A stretch of DNA of 64,000 bases. It comes from Galbitalea sp036271875 (GTDB lineage: Bacteria > Actinomycetota > Actinomycetes > Actinomycetales > Microbacteriaceae). The position numbers were made by a program, and so were the translations under genes. Below, one piece after another: positions 9,136 to 20,598 of the stretch; positions within the stretch are counted from its first letter, which is position 1, and each line of letters starts with the position of its first letter. The DNA lies in the NCBI GenBank assembly GCA_036271875.1, contig DATAZU010000035.1:62001-126000 (forward strand), read 5' to 3'. Under the pieces are notes generated by a model. The model did not search any database and had not been told where the DNA came from. It saw nothing but the letters and a program-made list of their open reading frames with translations.

Positions 9136-9252
9136 CGCGCTATCGATCTTTGCGCGCGACACAATTAATCGCCATCCCATCCCCGAAATACGCAACAATA
9201 CCGCTTGCGGTGCAAGGGCATTGGAGCATACTGGCGCGAACGTCGGCGTAGC

Positions 9253-10074
9253 ATGAAAACCGTGCCGCTGGATTCCGACGCCGATCTGCGGAATCCGTTG
9301 TCCCCATCCGGGCTCGATTCGACGCCTCATGGCAGGGGCAGAATCGTCGGCGAAATCCTCCTGGTGCTCGGGGTGTCTCTCGGGGCCTCCTCGACTTACG
9401 CGATCGTCAACCTGATCGATTTCAGCACCAGAAAAACCTCTCTCGGTGACCAGTCCGTCGCCCTCAACTCGTCCCTGAGCGACCGCCAGGTGTTCGACTT
9501 CATCTACCAGTTCCTCGCGATCGTTTTCGACCTGGTCCCGGTCGCCCTGGTCGTCTACATCCTGTGGCAGGCGGCACATCCACACTTGGCGCGACTGGGT
9601 GTCGATTTTCGACGCCCCTGGCGCGATCTCGGCGTTGGCGTTTTGCTCGCACTCGTCATCGGCGCTGGTGGAATCGGCGTCTACCTCGGAGCGCGTGCGC
9701 TCGGCCTCGCCGTGTCGATCTCGGCGGACAGCATCCCCTCCTATTGGTGGGCGGTGCCCATCCTGCTGCTCTCCGCTCTGCGGGCGGCGCTCCAGGAGGA
9801 GTTCATTGTCATCGGCTACCTCTACGCCCGACTACGTCAGCTGGGATGGGGCAAGTGGGCGATCATCCTCACCACAGCGGTCTTCCGCGGCAGCTACCAC
9901 CTCTACCAGGGATACGGCGGATTCGTCGGCAACTTCATCATGGGCGTGATCTTCGGCTGGCTCTACACGCGCTACGGTCGACTGCTGCCCTTCGTCGTCG
10001 CGCACTTCCTCATCGACGCCGCAACCTTTGTCGGCTACGACTGGGCGCACGCGACCTTTCCGGGGTTGTTCTAG
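9253..10074 (+). CDS. CPBP family intramembrane glutamic endopeptidase
   Basis: Multi-pass membrane protein of 273 residues related to CAAX prenyl endopeptidases and bacteriocin-immunity/Abi proteins. The three family motifs are visible: the paired glutamates in ALQEEFIVIGYLYAR, the His-containing VFRGSYHLYQG, and the C-terminal HFLIDAATF with His and Asp. At least six hydrophobic segments are present. I chose ATG 9253; an ATG at 9205 would add 16 mostly basic residues. Substrates of bacterial members are largely unknown. Its 3' end lies 16 bp from the convergent gcvP stop. Confidence 0.9.
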   Translation: MKTVPLDSDADLRNPLSPSGLDSTPHGRGRIVGEILLVLGVSLGASSTYAIVNLIDFSTRKTSLGDQSVALNSSLSDRQVFDFIYQFLAIVFDLVPVALVVYILWQAAHPHLARLGVDFRRPWRDLGVGVLLALVIGAGGIGVYLGARALGLAVSISADSIPSYWWAVPILLLSALRAALQEEFIVIGYLYARLRQLGWGKWAIILTTAVFRGSYHLYQGYGGFVGNFIMGVIFGWLYTRYGRLLPFVVAHFLIDAATFVGYDWAHATFPGLF

Positions 10075-10090
10075 CCCCGGGCGATCGAAC

Positions 10091-12978
<2,888 letters not shown>

Positions 12979-12979
<1 letters not shown>

Positions 12980-13350
12980 TATTCGCCCGTCAGCTTGCTG
13001 TAGTCGTCGTAGCTCAGCAGTTGCGGCAGTTCGGTGAAGGTCACCTTGATGAGCCAGCCCTCGCCGAAGGGATCGCTGTTGACCAGTTCGGGCTTCGCGA
13101 CAACCGCGTCGTTGATCTCGAGGACCGTTCCCGCCACGGGAGCGAACAACTCGCCGACCGACTTCGTCGACTCGATCTCGCCGACGACACGACCCTCCGC
13201 AACGGTCGAGCCGACAGCCGGCAGGTCAACGAACACCACATCCCCCAGCTTTTCCGCCGCGTAGTCGGTGATCCCGACGGTCGCGATGTCGCCCACCACA
13301 TCGACCCACTCGTGGTCCTTGGTGTACTTGCGCTCTGTTGGCTCGCTCAT
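12979..13350 (-). CDS. gcvH: Glycine cleavage system H protein
   Basis: Lipoyl carrier of the glycine cleavage system, 123 residues. The lipoylated lysine is K63 in GEIESTKSVGELFAP, and the N-terminal YTKDHEWV and GITDYAAEKLGDVVFVDLP segments are typical. The start overlaps the gcvT stop (ATGA at 13347-13350), so the three genes are translationally linked. Confidence 0.98.
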
Positions 13351-14471
13351 GACGTGATCTCTCTCTTGTAGAAGGGCAGGGCGACAACGGATGCGGGCAC
13401 TTGCGTGCCGCGAACGTCAATGGTGAGTTCTGTGCCGACGGCGCCGACCGATGGATGCACATAGGCCATCGCGATCGGATAGCCGAGCGTCGGCGACAGC
13501 GCACCGCTCGTGATTGCGCCGACGTTCCTGTCGGCATGAAAGACCTCGTACTCCGCGCGACCGGCACGCTTGCCGTCGGAGACGAGACCAACGAGCACGC
13601 TCGAGCCGGGCGGTAGTCCGGCCTCGATCCCGCTCCGTCCAACGAAGTCGCCCTCCTTGGCGAGGCTGACAACCCGCCCGAGCCCAGCCTGGGCCGGACG
13701 GATCGACTCGTTCAGCTCGTGCCCATACAGCGGCATTCCGGCCTCGAGGCGAAGTGTGTCTCGACTCGCAAGGCCAGCCGGTACCAGCCCGGAGCCCTGC
13801 CCCGTTTCGAGGATCGCGTCCCACAGCGCCGGAGCGACGTCCGGCGCAATGTACAGCTCGAAACCGTCCTCGCCCGTGTAACCGGTACGTGCGACGAAGA
13901 CCTCGTGCTGCGCCGGTGGGTTTGGTTCGAAGGTTCCCGGAACGGAGCGGTAGTACTTCAACTCGGCGAGCCCGGGAATGTCCAGCCCGTCGACCTGGCC
14001 CAGGATCTCGAACGCCTTCGGTCCCTGCACTGCAATTAGCGCCAGGTCGTCACTCTCGTCGTACACCTCGCAGTCGAACGCCGCGCTGCGCAGCTTGAGC
14101 GCCTCCGCGACGACCTCACGGTTGGATGCGTTCGCGACAATAAGGAATCGATCGTCGCCAGTGCGATAGACGACGAGATCATCGATGATTCCCCCGGTTT
14201 CATTCAGCAGCAGGCTGTACTTGGCCTGGCCGATCGAGACGGCGGAAATATTGCCGGCAAGCGCATAGTCCAGCGCGGCGGCAGCATCCGATCCGAGCAC
14301 GACGATCTCGCCCATGTGAGAGAGATCGAAGAGGCCGGCGGCCGTCCGCACGGCGTGGTGCTCGGCGAGGTCGGAGCTGTAGCGAACCGGCATCTGCCAG
14401 CCGGCGAAGTCGGTAAAGCTCGCACCGGCGTCAACGTGCTTCTGGTGGAGCGGTGAATATCTAGTCGTCAC
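13347..14471 (-). CDS. gcvT: Glycine cleavage system aminomethyltransferase (T protein)
   Basis: Tetrahydrofolate-dependent aminomethyltransferase, 374 residues from the GTG at 14471 (mature start VTTRYSPLHQKHVDAGA). Family landmarks: GLFDLSHMGEI, GYTGEDGFELY, and LPFYKREI at the C-terminus. An open frame continues 27 codons upstream to ATG 14552, but that stretch is the 3' end of the glycine riboswitch and its expression platform, so the longer start is rejected. GGAG lies 6 nt before the GTG and is part of a hairpin, which indicates control of translation by the riboswitch. Confidence 0.96.
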   Translation of the reverse strand: MTTRYSPLHQKHVDAGASFTDFAGWQMPVRYSSDLAEHHAVRTAAGLFDLSHMGEIVVLGSDAAAALDYALAGNISAVSIGQAKYSLLLNETGGIIDDLVVYRTGDDRFLIVANASNREVVAEALKLRSAAFDCEVYDESDDLALIAVQGPKAFEILGQVDGLDIPGLAELKYYRSVPGTFEPNPPAQHEVFVARTGYTGEDGFELYIAPDVAPALWDAILETGQGSGLVPAGLASRDTLRLEAGMPLYGHELNESIRPAQAGLGRVVSLAKEGDFVGRSGIEAGLPPGSSVLVGLVSDGKRAGRAEYEVFHADRNVGAITSGALSPTLGYPIAMAYVHPSVGAVGTELTIDVRGTQVPASVVALPFYKREITS

Positions 14472-14508
14472 GGAGTTCTCCAGAGCATGCGGGCTGGACA
14501 AGAACTCC
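14472..14508 (-). promoter_or_regulatory. Expression-platform hairpin sequestering the gcvT ribosome binding site
   Basis: In the mRNA sense, GGAGTTCT-TGT-CCAG (14508 to 14494) pairs with CTGGAGAACTCC (14483 to 14472), 12 bp with a 3-nt bulge. The second arm contains the GGAG ribosome site directly before GTG 14471. Formation of this hairpin would block gcvT translation. Opening it on glycine binding is the expected ON mechanism, as inferred from the arrangement. Confidence 0.65.
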
Positions 14509-14510
14509 CC

Positions 14511-14717
14511 CTCTGTCATTGGCCTGAGAGTTTCGCTGTGGTCAGCTTTCACCGTCGGCAGTCTCGGATCAGATCTCGATACGCCAGCAAGCTGGCTGCT
14601 CGATCACCGAAAAGAGTCTTTTTCAGAGTGGCCAGTTCGATGCGGTACTTAAACCTGAGAGATTGGCGGGGAGGCTTGCTCCTTCGGTGCTTCAAGAGGA
14701 TCTGGAAGCTCTCCCGC
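14511..14717 (-). ncRNA. Tandem glycine riboswitch upstream of gcvT
   Basis: Two aptamers in tandem on the minus strand. Aptamer 1 begins GGGAGAGC near 14716, has the core GCACCGAAGGAGCAA, and closes with CUCUCAGG at about 14654-14661. Aptamer 2 has GCCGACGGUGAAAGC and AACUCUCAGG near 14524, ending in CAGAGGGGGAG. These are the conserved elements of the gcvT glycine riboswitch, and the downstream genes are gcvTHP, the standard target. Confidence 0.93.
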
Positions 14718-14761
14718 ATCGCGTGCGTGGCCCGATATTCGATTGTGCGTTCAGCCTATCC

Positions 14762-15628
14762 CTAGATTTGCGTCAGTCTCGGAAGTACTTCCTCGGACAT
14801 CCGAGAAGCGAAACGCACGGGGTCGAGATCGGGCGGCGAAACCCACACCTGGCTGATGCCGAGAGCGCGCCAGGCCTCCATCTTTCGAAGGAACCCATCG
14901 ACGTCGTCGAGCGGATTGCCCGCGCTGAGCGCAGTGCGCTCGATGGCACCCGGGTCGCGGCCGTGGTCCTCGCAGTGACGATCGAGGATGGCGAGCTTGT
15001 CCGCCAGGCCGTCGCCGATGTCGAAGAGATTGCAGGCATCAGCGTATTTGGCGACCAGCCTCAGGGTCTTCTTCTCGCCACCCCCGCCGATCAGGATGCG
15101 CGGGCGCGGTGTTTGCAAGGGACGCGGGCGGCAGATCGTCTCGGCGAGGTGATAGTGCTTTCCGTCGTACGGTCCCTCGTTGTCGCTCCACATCTGTTCA
15201 CAGATCTGGATGGCTTCCTCGAGCATCTCGAACCGCTCCGAGATGGGTGGATATGGCACACCGAGTGCCAGGTGCTCCTTCTCGTACCACGCCGCACCAA
15301 TGCCGAGAAACGCGCGTCCCTCCGAGAGCACATCGAGCGTCGCAACGATCTTCGCGAGCAGGCCCGGATAGCGATAGGTCACTCCCGTCACGAGCAGTCC
15401 CAGCTTCAGCTTCTTCGTCTGTCCCGCGATGAAGCCGAGCGTCGTATAACCCTCGAGCATTGGATCGGTGGCGGGCGCGCGCATCTCCATCTGAAACCAG
15501 TGGTCCATGAGAGTCATAGTTTCGAAGCCGCCGTCGTCAGCGGTCTTCGCCGTCGCCCGGATTATTCCGGCCAGCGATGCCGGCTCGCCGGGGTAGGTGA
15601 AATTGGGAAAGTGGAGTGCGAGCTTCAT
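14762..15628 (-). CDS. LLM class (F420-type) oxidoreductase
   Basis: Luciferase-like TIM-barrel oxidoreductase of 288 residues, of the actinobacterial F420-dependent branch (start MKLALHFPNFTYPG; MTLMDHWFQ; GLLVTGVTYRYPGLLAK; FLGIGAAWYEKEH; RILIGGGGEKKTLRLVA). The substrate is unknown. I use ATG 15628: a -10-like TAGGCT ends 7 nt before it and no ribosome site is present, consistent with leaderless translation. A TTG at 15634 is an alternative. The gene lies directly upstream of the glycine riboswitch on the same strand. Confidence 0.9.
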   Translation of the reverse strand: MKLALHFPNFTYPGEPASLAGIIRATAKTADDGGFETMTLMDHWFQMEMRAPATDPMLEGYTTLGFIAGQTKKLKLGLLVTGVTYRYPGLLAKIVATLDVLSEGRAFLGIGAAWYEKEHLALGVPYPPISERFEMLEEAIQICEQMWSDNEGPYDGKHYHLAETICRPRPLQTPRPRILIGGGGEKKTLRLVAKYADACNLFDIGDGLADKLAILDRHCEDHGRDPGAIERTALSAGNPLDDVDGFLRKMEAWRALGISQVWVSPPDLDPVRFASRMSEEVLPRLTQI

Positions 15629-15635
15629 GCTCAAA

Positions 15636-15641
15636 AGCCTA
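15636..15641 (-). promoter_or_regulatory. -10 box of a leaderless promoter (LLM oxidoreductase)
   Basis: TAGGCT on the minus strand ends 7 nt before ATG 15628; no ribosome site is visible. Confidence 0.45.
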
Positions 15642-15649
15642 GGCGCGTA

Positions 15650-16111
15650 TCAGGCGTAACAGCCGCTCTCTACCGTTATTGCCAGCGCAGTCGGCCCGGC
15701 CGTCTGAACGGTGATCAGCCCCTTGCGCTTCCCGGTGGCTCCCCCCTTCAGGGTCACGAGTCCGCGCGGTCGTGTCTCCGTCCAGCCGGACTTCGTGAAC
15801 GCGCCGGCGATCGCGGCGGTGGCAGCCTCCTGCTGCGCCGACGAGACGGCGATGTCGGTGATCGTGCGCCACTCGTCCGACGTCGTGAAAAACCCAGTGT
15901 CGGATCGACACGCCTCGAATCCGCTCAACTTCGTGGTTGCCGTCGGGGCCGAGGATGCTGCGGCGTTCACCGCCTGCTTCGTCCATTTCGCCGTATCCGC
16001 CTGGGCGAGCGCACGGGTGAATGAGCCAGGGGTCGTCGCCTGACATCCGGCGAGGGATCCGAGCGCGAGCGCGCCGACCACAGCGAGCGCGAGTGATGAG
16101 CGTCTCGTCAT
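15650..16111 (-). CDS. Small lipoprotein of unknown function
   Basis: Protein of 153 residues with an N-terminal TRRSS charge cluster, a hydrophobic segment and the lipobox LAGC, so it is probably lipid-anchored outside the membrane. The mature part has two further cysteines (FEACRS and the C-terminal SGCYA) that could form a disulfide. No known domain is recognised. ATG 16111 is preceded by TATGAT after 6 nt, a leaderless start. A 20-codon upstream extension has no signal-peptide logic and is rejected. Confidence 0.8.
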   Translation of the reverse strand: MTRRSSLALAVVGALALGSLAGCQATTPGSFTRALAQADTAKWTKQAVNAAASSAPTATTKLSGFEACRSDTGFFTTSDEWRTITDIAVSSAQQEAATAAIAGAFTKSGWTETRPRGLVTLKGGATGKRKGLITVQTAGPTALAITVESGCYA

Positions 16112-16117
16112 GGCTGG

Positions 16118-16123
16118 ATCATA
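16118..16123 (-). promoter_or_regulatory. -10 box of a leaderless promoter (small lipoprotein)
   Basis: TATGAT, six nt, then ATG 16111 on the minus strand. It is a near-perfect -10 with no room for a ribosome site. Confidence 0.6.
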
Positions 16124-16187
16124 GGCGCTCGGGCACCTGGCGCAGAATGTCGTGAACGTTTCGGGCCGCATCCTCGTTGTTCAGAAG

Positions 16188-16745
16188 GTGAACATCCCTG
16201 CAGCGTTACGAACCCTCTACTTCATCCGCGCCGGTTTCTCGGTGGTCTGGGTGACACTCGTCTTCCTATTGGCGTCGACCGTGACCACGGCAACGTCGCC
16301 GACGGCAATCGCCATCGTGTTGCTCGTCATCTATCCGGTCTGGGACGCGGTGGCAACGTTTCTGGATGCGCGGGCAACCCCATCCGCGCCGTCGCACCTC
16401 GCGCAGTACGTGGGGATCCTCGTGGGGCTTGCTGCCGCGGTCGTCCTGCTGATCGTAGCGGCGGGCCTGACCCCCATGCTCATCGTGTTCGGCGCCTGGG
16501 CATCGGTGTCGGGGGCTGTGCAACTCACGCTTGCGCTTGGCAGACGAAAGCCGGTCGGCGGTCAATGGCCGATGATCATCAGCGGCGGCCTCTCGGTGCT
16601 CGCCGGGATCTCTTTCATCGTCACCGCGAGCGCGCCGCGCACGAGCCTGACGACGATCGCCGGCTACTCCGCGTTTGGCGCTTTCTGGTACCTGCTCTGC
16701 GCAATCCTGCTGATTGGGGCGGTTCGGCGCGCACGAATCGCGTAA
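16188..16745 (+). CDS. Multi-pass membrane protein, DUF308/HdeD-like
   Basis: Protein of 185 residues composed of about six hydrophobic helices separated by short loops (RARATPSAPSH, RRKPVGGQ), resembling the DUF308 layout of three repeated helix pairs. There is no catalytic motif. The start is uncertain: GTG 16188 (VNIPAALRTLYF) is preferred because the first helix follows directly; GTG 16152 would add 12 residues. The stop codon TAA also forms part of the -10 of the next small ORF. Confidence 0.75.
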   Translation: MNIPAALRTLYFIRAGFSVVWVTLVFLLASTVTTATSPTAIAIVLLVIYPVWDAVATFLDARATPSAPSHLAQYVGILVGLAAAVVLLIVAAGLTPMLIVFGAWASVSGAVQLTLALGRRKPVGGQWPMIISGGLSVLAGISFIVTASAPRTSLTTIAGYSAFGAFWYLLCAILLIGAVRRARIA

Positions 16746-16748
16746 CCT
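16743..16748 (+). promoter_or_regulatory. -10 box of a leaderless promoter (35-residue ORF)
   Basis: TAACCT, six nt TGGGGC, then ATG 16755. The hexamer includes the stop codon of the preceding gene. Confidence 0.5.
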
Positions 16749-16754
16749 TGGGGC

Positions 16755-16862
16755 ATGGCCGTTCCGATTCTGATCACCGTGATTTCAGTTCTTGCCGTGC
16801 TCGTCGGCGTGACCCTGGTCGCCGCCATGATCGCCATGGTCAAGTCGGGCTACTCGAAGTAG
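16755..16862 (+). CDS. Small membrane protein, 35 residues
   Basis: ATG at 16755 to TAG at 16862. The product is one long hydrophobic helix (ITVISVLAVLVGVTLVAAMIA) with a short polar C-terminus ending KSGYSK, the pattern of small single-pass membrane proteins. Third positions are strongly G/C as in neighbouring genes, and a leaderless -10 precedes it. It overlaps the 3' end of the convergent gene by 78 bp. Function unknown; it could be a regulatory microprotein or part of a transporter. Confidence 0.6.
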   Translation: MAVPILITVISVLAVLVGVTLVAAMIAMVKSGYSK

Positions 16863-17588
16863 TCCCGGCCGCGCCGGACGGTAACCGCGCACGGTGACCG
16901 CTCCAACGATGATCACCCACGCGAGCCACGGGAACGTCGCAAAGACCGTGACGCCGAGGCCTCCCGCGGCGAGGAATGACGTGTCGCTCGTCCCGCCGAA
17001 AAGGGTGGGAACGGCGATGATGTTGAGGCCCGCGACCACGAACGCGACTCGCCCCGTCCATTTGGGCAGGGCTCCCGATGCCAGGATCACGTAGCCCGAA
17101 GCCGCGGCGACGAGCGCGAGCAGCACGCATCCGATCGATCCGAACAGCAAAATGTGCCCCTCGGTCAGCGCGCGGAGTACCGAGACATCGGGGCTTGCGC
17201 TCGACGCGTCCAGTGCGGCACCACCCTCCATCGCATCACCCACGAGCTGAATCCCGACGAAGACGAGGCCGGATCCGTACACGAGATCTGCGACCCATTC
17301 GATGCCGTCAAACGCTGCCGTAACCAGCTGTCGGAACGCCGCGAGGAACACGATCAGAAAGGCCATGAGCACGGCATCGAGCGTCACGATGATGAGGGTT
17401 TGCATGCTCGAGTGCGCCATGAATGAAATCAGGGCTGCGGTGTGGCTGAGGGGCGGGCGCGACCCTTCGGTCTCGCGCACAATGAACTCAGCGAGCAGGA
17501 ACGCGGCAACCCCGAACGCGGCGCGGCCCGTCCAGGCGTGAACATCCGGGATCTCCCGCTGCTTCGACGCGATCTCGCGGGTGACCAT
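16785..17588 (-). CDS. Multi-pass membrane protein of unknown function
   Basis: Protein of 267 residues with about six hydrophobic helices and no recognised family motif (ISFMAHSSMQTLIIVTLDAVLMAF; GHILLFGSIGCVLLALVA). The last ~30 residues are His/Gly/Asp-rich, low in hydrophobicity, and overlap the convergent 35-residue ORF, so the annotated C-terminus may be a recent extension. It starts 9 bp after the end of the acyl-CoA synthetase gene on the same strand and may be co-transcribed. Confidence 0.75.
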   Translation of the reverse strand: MVTREIASKQREIPDVHAWTGRAAFGVAAFLLAEFIVRETEGSRPPLSHTAALISFMAHSSMQTLIIVTLDAVLMAFLIVFLAAFRQLVTAAFDGIEWVADLVYGSGLVFVGIQLVGDAMEGGAALDASSASPDVSVLRALTEGHILLFGSIGCVLLALVAAASGYVILASGALPKWTGRVAFVVAGLNIIAVPTLFGGTSDTSFLAAGGLGVTVFATFPWLAWVIIVGAVTVRGYRPARPGLLRVARLDHGDHGGDQGHADEHGKN

Positions 17589-17597
17589 GACCCGAGC

Positions 17598-19295
17598 CTA
17601 TTTGTGGGACTGCACCAGCAGGTACTTCTGCACTTTCCCCGTGGTCGTGGTCGGCAGCTCTGATGCCTCGAGCACGGTAATTCCCCGCGGAACCTTAAAC
17701 GGCGCGAGGTGCTCTCGCAGGTGGGCGAGCAGCGTCCGGGCGTCGATTGTCGCACCCTCGGTGGGCACGACCCACGCCCAGCCGATGTCTCCGTACAGCT
17801 CGTCTGGGATGCCGGCGACGAACGCCTGGCTTACGCCGTCGATGCCCGTGAGTACCCGCTCGACCTCGACCGGCGCGACCAGTTCACCGCCGACCTTGAA
17901 CAGTTCGCTGCTGCGCCCGCCGAGTTCGAGATAGCCCCGCTCGTTGATTCGGCCGAGGTCGCCGGTGCGCAGCCAGCCGCCGGCATCCACGGCTTCCGCG
18001 GTGCGATCCGGACTGCGAAAATATCCGTGCGTCACCTGAGGCCCACGCACCGAGAGTTCACCGTTTTGGCCGACCGGCAGCGGCGCACCCGTGAACGGAT
18101 CAACCGTGCGGTACTCGGCGAGTCGGCCATCCGATGCTCCACTCGCGGCGAGGCCGCCGAGCTTTGTCGTGCCCACAACGGCCGCGACCGTTTCGATGTC
18201 GTCGCCCGGGAGCGTCAGGGCGGTTGCGGCTGAGACTTCCGTCTGTCCGTACCCCGTGAACACCATCACCGGTTTCAGGTCGCTGAGCACACGCTCCCAC
18301 AGCCAGACGGGCGCCGGCGCTGCCGCCGAAAACACGGACTGCAGAGAACTGAGATCGAACGCCTCCTTGGCCGCGAGATCCACGACCGCGACCGTCATCG
18401 TCGGGACGAAGAGCACCTCGTTGATCTGGAAGTCCTGGATGATCGTGAGCACCGTCTTCGGGTTGAAGATGCGAAGCGGTGCGATTGCTCCACCAACGAA
18501 GATTGCCGCGAGCATGCCTTCGATGTACCCGAACACGTGGTAGAGCGGCAGCGCGAAGCTGATCCGCCAGCCGTCATCGAACGCTCGATGGTAGGCCGAG
18601 CCGTATGCGCTGCGCAGCACCATGTCGTGTGTCAGCTCGGCGCCGATTGCGTGACCGGTCGTACCCGAGGTGAAGACGATGTCACACACCGAATCCGGAT
18701 CGAGGCCTGCCGTGCGCGCGTCAACCTCGGCGACATCCTCCTCATCGGAGGTGAGCGAGGCGATGCTCGCTGCATCCGGCCTTGCCCCGTTGTTTACCAG
18801 CAAGATGTGCCGCAACTCGGGCAGCTGCGTGCTCACAACCCGCGATTCCCAGCCCGGGACCATGGCGTCGAACACGTCCAGGAAGTTGGTCGCAACTGAC
18901 TGGTCGATGGAGATCAGGACGGATGCCCCGGACTGCTCGAGCCGCTCGCGTATCTCATCTCCCTTGTACGAGTAGTTGAGCGGCACGGCGATGGCCCCGG
19001 TCCTCGCAATCGCGAATTTGATGGCGGCATACTCGGGGCGGTTGTCGACGAGCAGCGCTATTCGGTCGCCGACGGCCACACCGAGTGCGACGAGGCCGGC
19101 CGCCAGATCGAGCGATCGCGCCTGCACCTCCGCGTAGGTCAGCGAGCCGGACTCGGCAAGGATGTACGACCGTTCAGGATGCTTCGCTACCGCGGTGTCG
19201 AATGCCGCCGCGAGGGAGTTGGGCTGCCAGGATCCGGTCTGTTCTTCGAGGCGGGCACGCCGGCGTGCCACCTCCGCTTCGGGTAGATGTTCCAC
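17598..19295 (-). CDS. AMP-dependent acyl-CoA synthetase/ligase
   Basis: Adenylate-forming enzyme of 565 residues, probably activating a fatty or aromatic acid with CoA. It has all ANL core motifs: P-loop FTSGTTGHAIGAELTH, FTGYGQTE, GWLRTGDLGRINERGYLEL, GRSSELFKVGGE, and the C-terminal catalytic lysine in PTTTTGKVQKYLL. Substrate specificity cannot be read. The start is GTG 19295; TAACGT about 8 nt upstream could be a leaderless -10. Confidence 0.93.
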   Translation of the reverse strand: MEHLPEAEVARRRARLEEQTGSWQPNSLAAAFDTAVAKHPERSYILAESGSLTYAEVQARSLDLAAGLVALGVAVGDRIALLVDNRPEYAAIKFAIARTGAIAVPLNYSYKGDEIRERLEQSGASVLISIDQSVATNFLDVFDAMVPGWESRVVSTQLPELRHILLVNNGARPDAASIASLTSDEEDVAEVDARTAGLDPDSVCDIVFTSGTTGHAIGAELTHDMVLRSAYGSAYHRAFDDGWRISFALPLYHVFGYIEGMLAAIFVGGAIAPLRIFNPKTVLTIIQDFQINEVLFVPTMTVAVVDLAAKEAFDLSSLQSVFSAAAPAPVWLWERVLSDLKPVMVFTGYGQTEVSAATALTLPGDDIETVAAVVGTTKLGGLAASGASDGRLAEYRTVDPFTGAPLPVGQNGELSVRGPQVTHGYFRSPDRTAEAVDAGGWLRTGDLGRINERGYLELGGRSSELFKVGGELVAPVEVERVLTGIDGVSQAFVAGIPDELYGDIGWAWVVPTEGATIDARTLLAHLREHLAPFKVPRGITVLEASELPTTTTGKVQKYLLVQSHK

Positions 19296-19306
19296 AAATC
19301 GTTACG

Positions 19307-20044
19307 TTACTCGCGCCGGGTGGCGAGAAACACGAACTCACGACCGGGTCGGTCGGGCGCATCACGAATCTCGTCCACGGAAAACCCGGCGACCGCGAGG
19401 GACGCCTCAACCTCCTCGCGACTGCGCCAGCGGAGAGTCGAATCGCTCACGATCGTCGAGCCATCCGATGCAAAGAGGTTGGTGAAGCGAAAGCTGACCA
19501 GGGGTGGCGCGACCTCGAGTATCTCCAGCCAGGTCTCGACCGGACCGATGTCCGGGACCTCGACCGTTTCCCGAGCGTCGTCCGTTGCCCAGTCCTCCCA
19601 GGCGCGACGATCGGGATCGCGCGTCTCGAACACCAGCCGGCCGCCTGGGCGAAGCGCGCCGCGGATGCCGCGCAGGGTGCCTAGCCAGGCCTCGTCCGTG
19701 ACGAACACCTGGGCAACATTCGCGGTCATCGTTGCCAAGTCGACCTGCAGCGGCGGGAGACTCTCTGCGTCTCCGACGATCCAGCGCACCCGCTCCGCGC
19801 CAGACTTCCGCTTGGCCACCGTGATCGCACCGTCATCGGGATCGACCGCGGTGACCTCGATTCCCTCGGTCACCAGCATCAGCGCAAAGCTGCCGGTGCC
19901 GCATCCGACGTCGAGAACGCTGCGTGCGCCGACCTCGCGAGCGATATCGACGTACACTTCGAGATCACTGCGGTCCGGGTCGAAAGGGTCGGAGAGCTCG
20001 GCCAGCCGGAGCCGCTCCTGGCGCTGCGCATCCATCGGTTTCAC
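19307..20044 (-). CDS. Class I SAM-dependent methyltransferase
   Basis: Protein of 245 residues. Motif I is VLDVGCGTGSFALML near residue 40, followed by VTAVDPDDG (motif II) and TANVAQVFVTDEAW. The substrate is unknown. The GTG start at 20044 touches the stop of the Lrp/AsnC gene, so both are probably on one transcript; ATG 20035 is an alternative start. Confidence 0.85.
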   Translation of the reverse strand: MKPMDAQRQERLRLAELSDPFDPDRSDLEVYVDIAREVGARSVLDVGCGTGSFALMLVTEGIEVTAVDPDDGAITVAKRKSGAERVRWIVGDAESLPPLQVDLATMTANVAQVFVTDEAWLGTLRGIRGALRPGGRLVFETRDPDRRAWEDWATDDARETVEVPDIGPVETWLEILEVAPPLVSFRFTNLFASDGSTIVSDSTLRWRSREEVEASLAVAGFSVDEIRDAPDRPGREFVFLATRRE

Positions 20045-20500
20045 TTATCCGACCGGAAGCGTGCGGTCGGTGCGCAGCCGTTTCATCACGAGCGTCGAGG
20101 TCGCTCGTTGCACACCGGGTAGTCTGCCCAGCACGTTGTCATAGAGCTCCTGGTAGCCCGCGAGGTCACGCGTGACGACGCGCAGCAGGTAGTCCGGGTC
20201 GCCGAACAGCCGCTCGGCATCGACGACCGACGGAATCGACGTCACCGCTCTCTCGAACGCTTCGATGGTGTCGAGGTCGGTGCGGGAGATCGTGACGAAG
20301 ACGATCGTCTCGAATCCGAGATCGACGGCGCTCGGCGAAACGATAGCGCGATAGCCCTGAATCGCCCCGGACAGCTCCAGTTCGCGGACTCGACGGTGCG
20401 CCGCCGAAAGGCTGAGCCCCACTCGTTCGGCAAGATCGGTGATGCTGATTCGACCATCCGCTTGCAGCGCGGACAGAATCTTCCGGTCGAGGACGTCCAT
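20045..20500 (-). CDS. Lrp/AsnC family transcriptional regulator
   Basis: Protein of 151 residues from ATG 20500 (MDVLDRKILSALQADGR). N-terminal winged helix-turn-helix (ITDLAERVGLSLSAAHRRVRELE), then a RAM/AsnC ligand-binding domain (GDPDYLLRVVTRDLAGYQELYD). It is divergent from a LysE-family exporter, the classical arrangement in which an Lrp-type sensor controls amino-acid export. The longer ATG at 20551 would extend into the shared promoter region and is rejected. Confidence 0.93.
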   Translation of the reverse strand: MDVLDRKILSALQADGRISITDLAERVGLSLSAAHRRVRELELSGAIQGYRAIVSPSAVDLGFETIVFVTISRTDLDTIEAFERAVTSIPSVVDAERLFGDPDYLLRVVTRDLAGYQELYDNVLGRLPGVQRATSTLVMKRLRTDRTLPVG

Positions 20501-20598
20501 TCGGGAGATTCTTCCACTATTTGCCGACCCTGCGCCCATATTTCGAAACACTTATCGGACTTTTCTGGCTATCTTTGCCGCGACGAAAGGATCGCGCG
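20501..20598. promoter_or_regulatory. Divergent promoter region between Lrp/AsnC and LysE genes
   Basis: A 98-bp intergenic stretch clearly richer in A/T than its surroundings (CACTATTTGCC, CCCATATTTCGAAACACTTATC). By analogy with lysG/lysE pairs it should contain the Lrp-type binding sites; no single palindrome stands out by eye. Confidence 0.5.
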
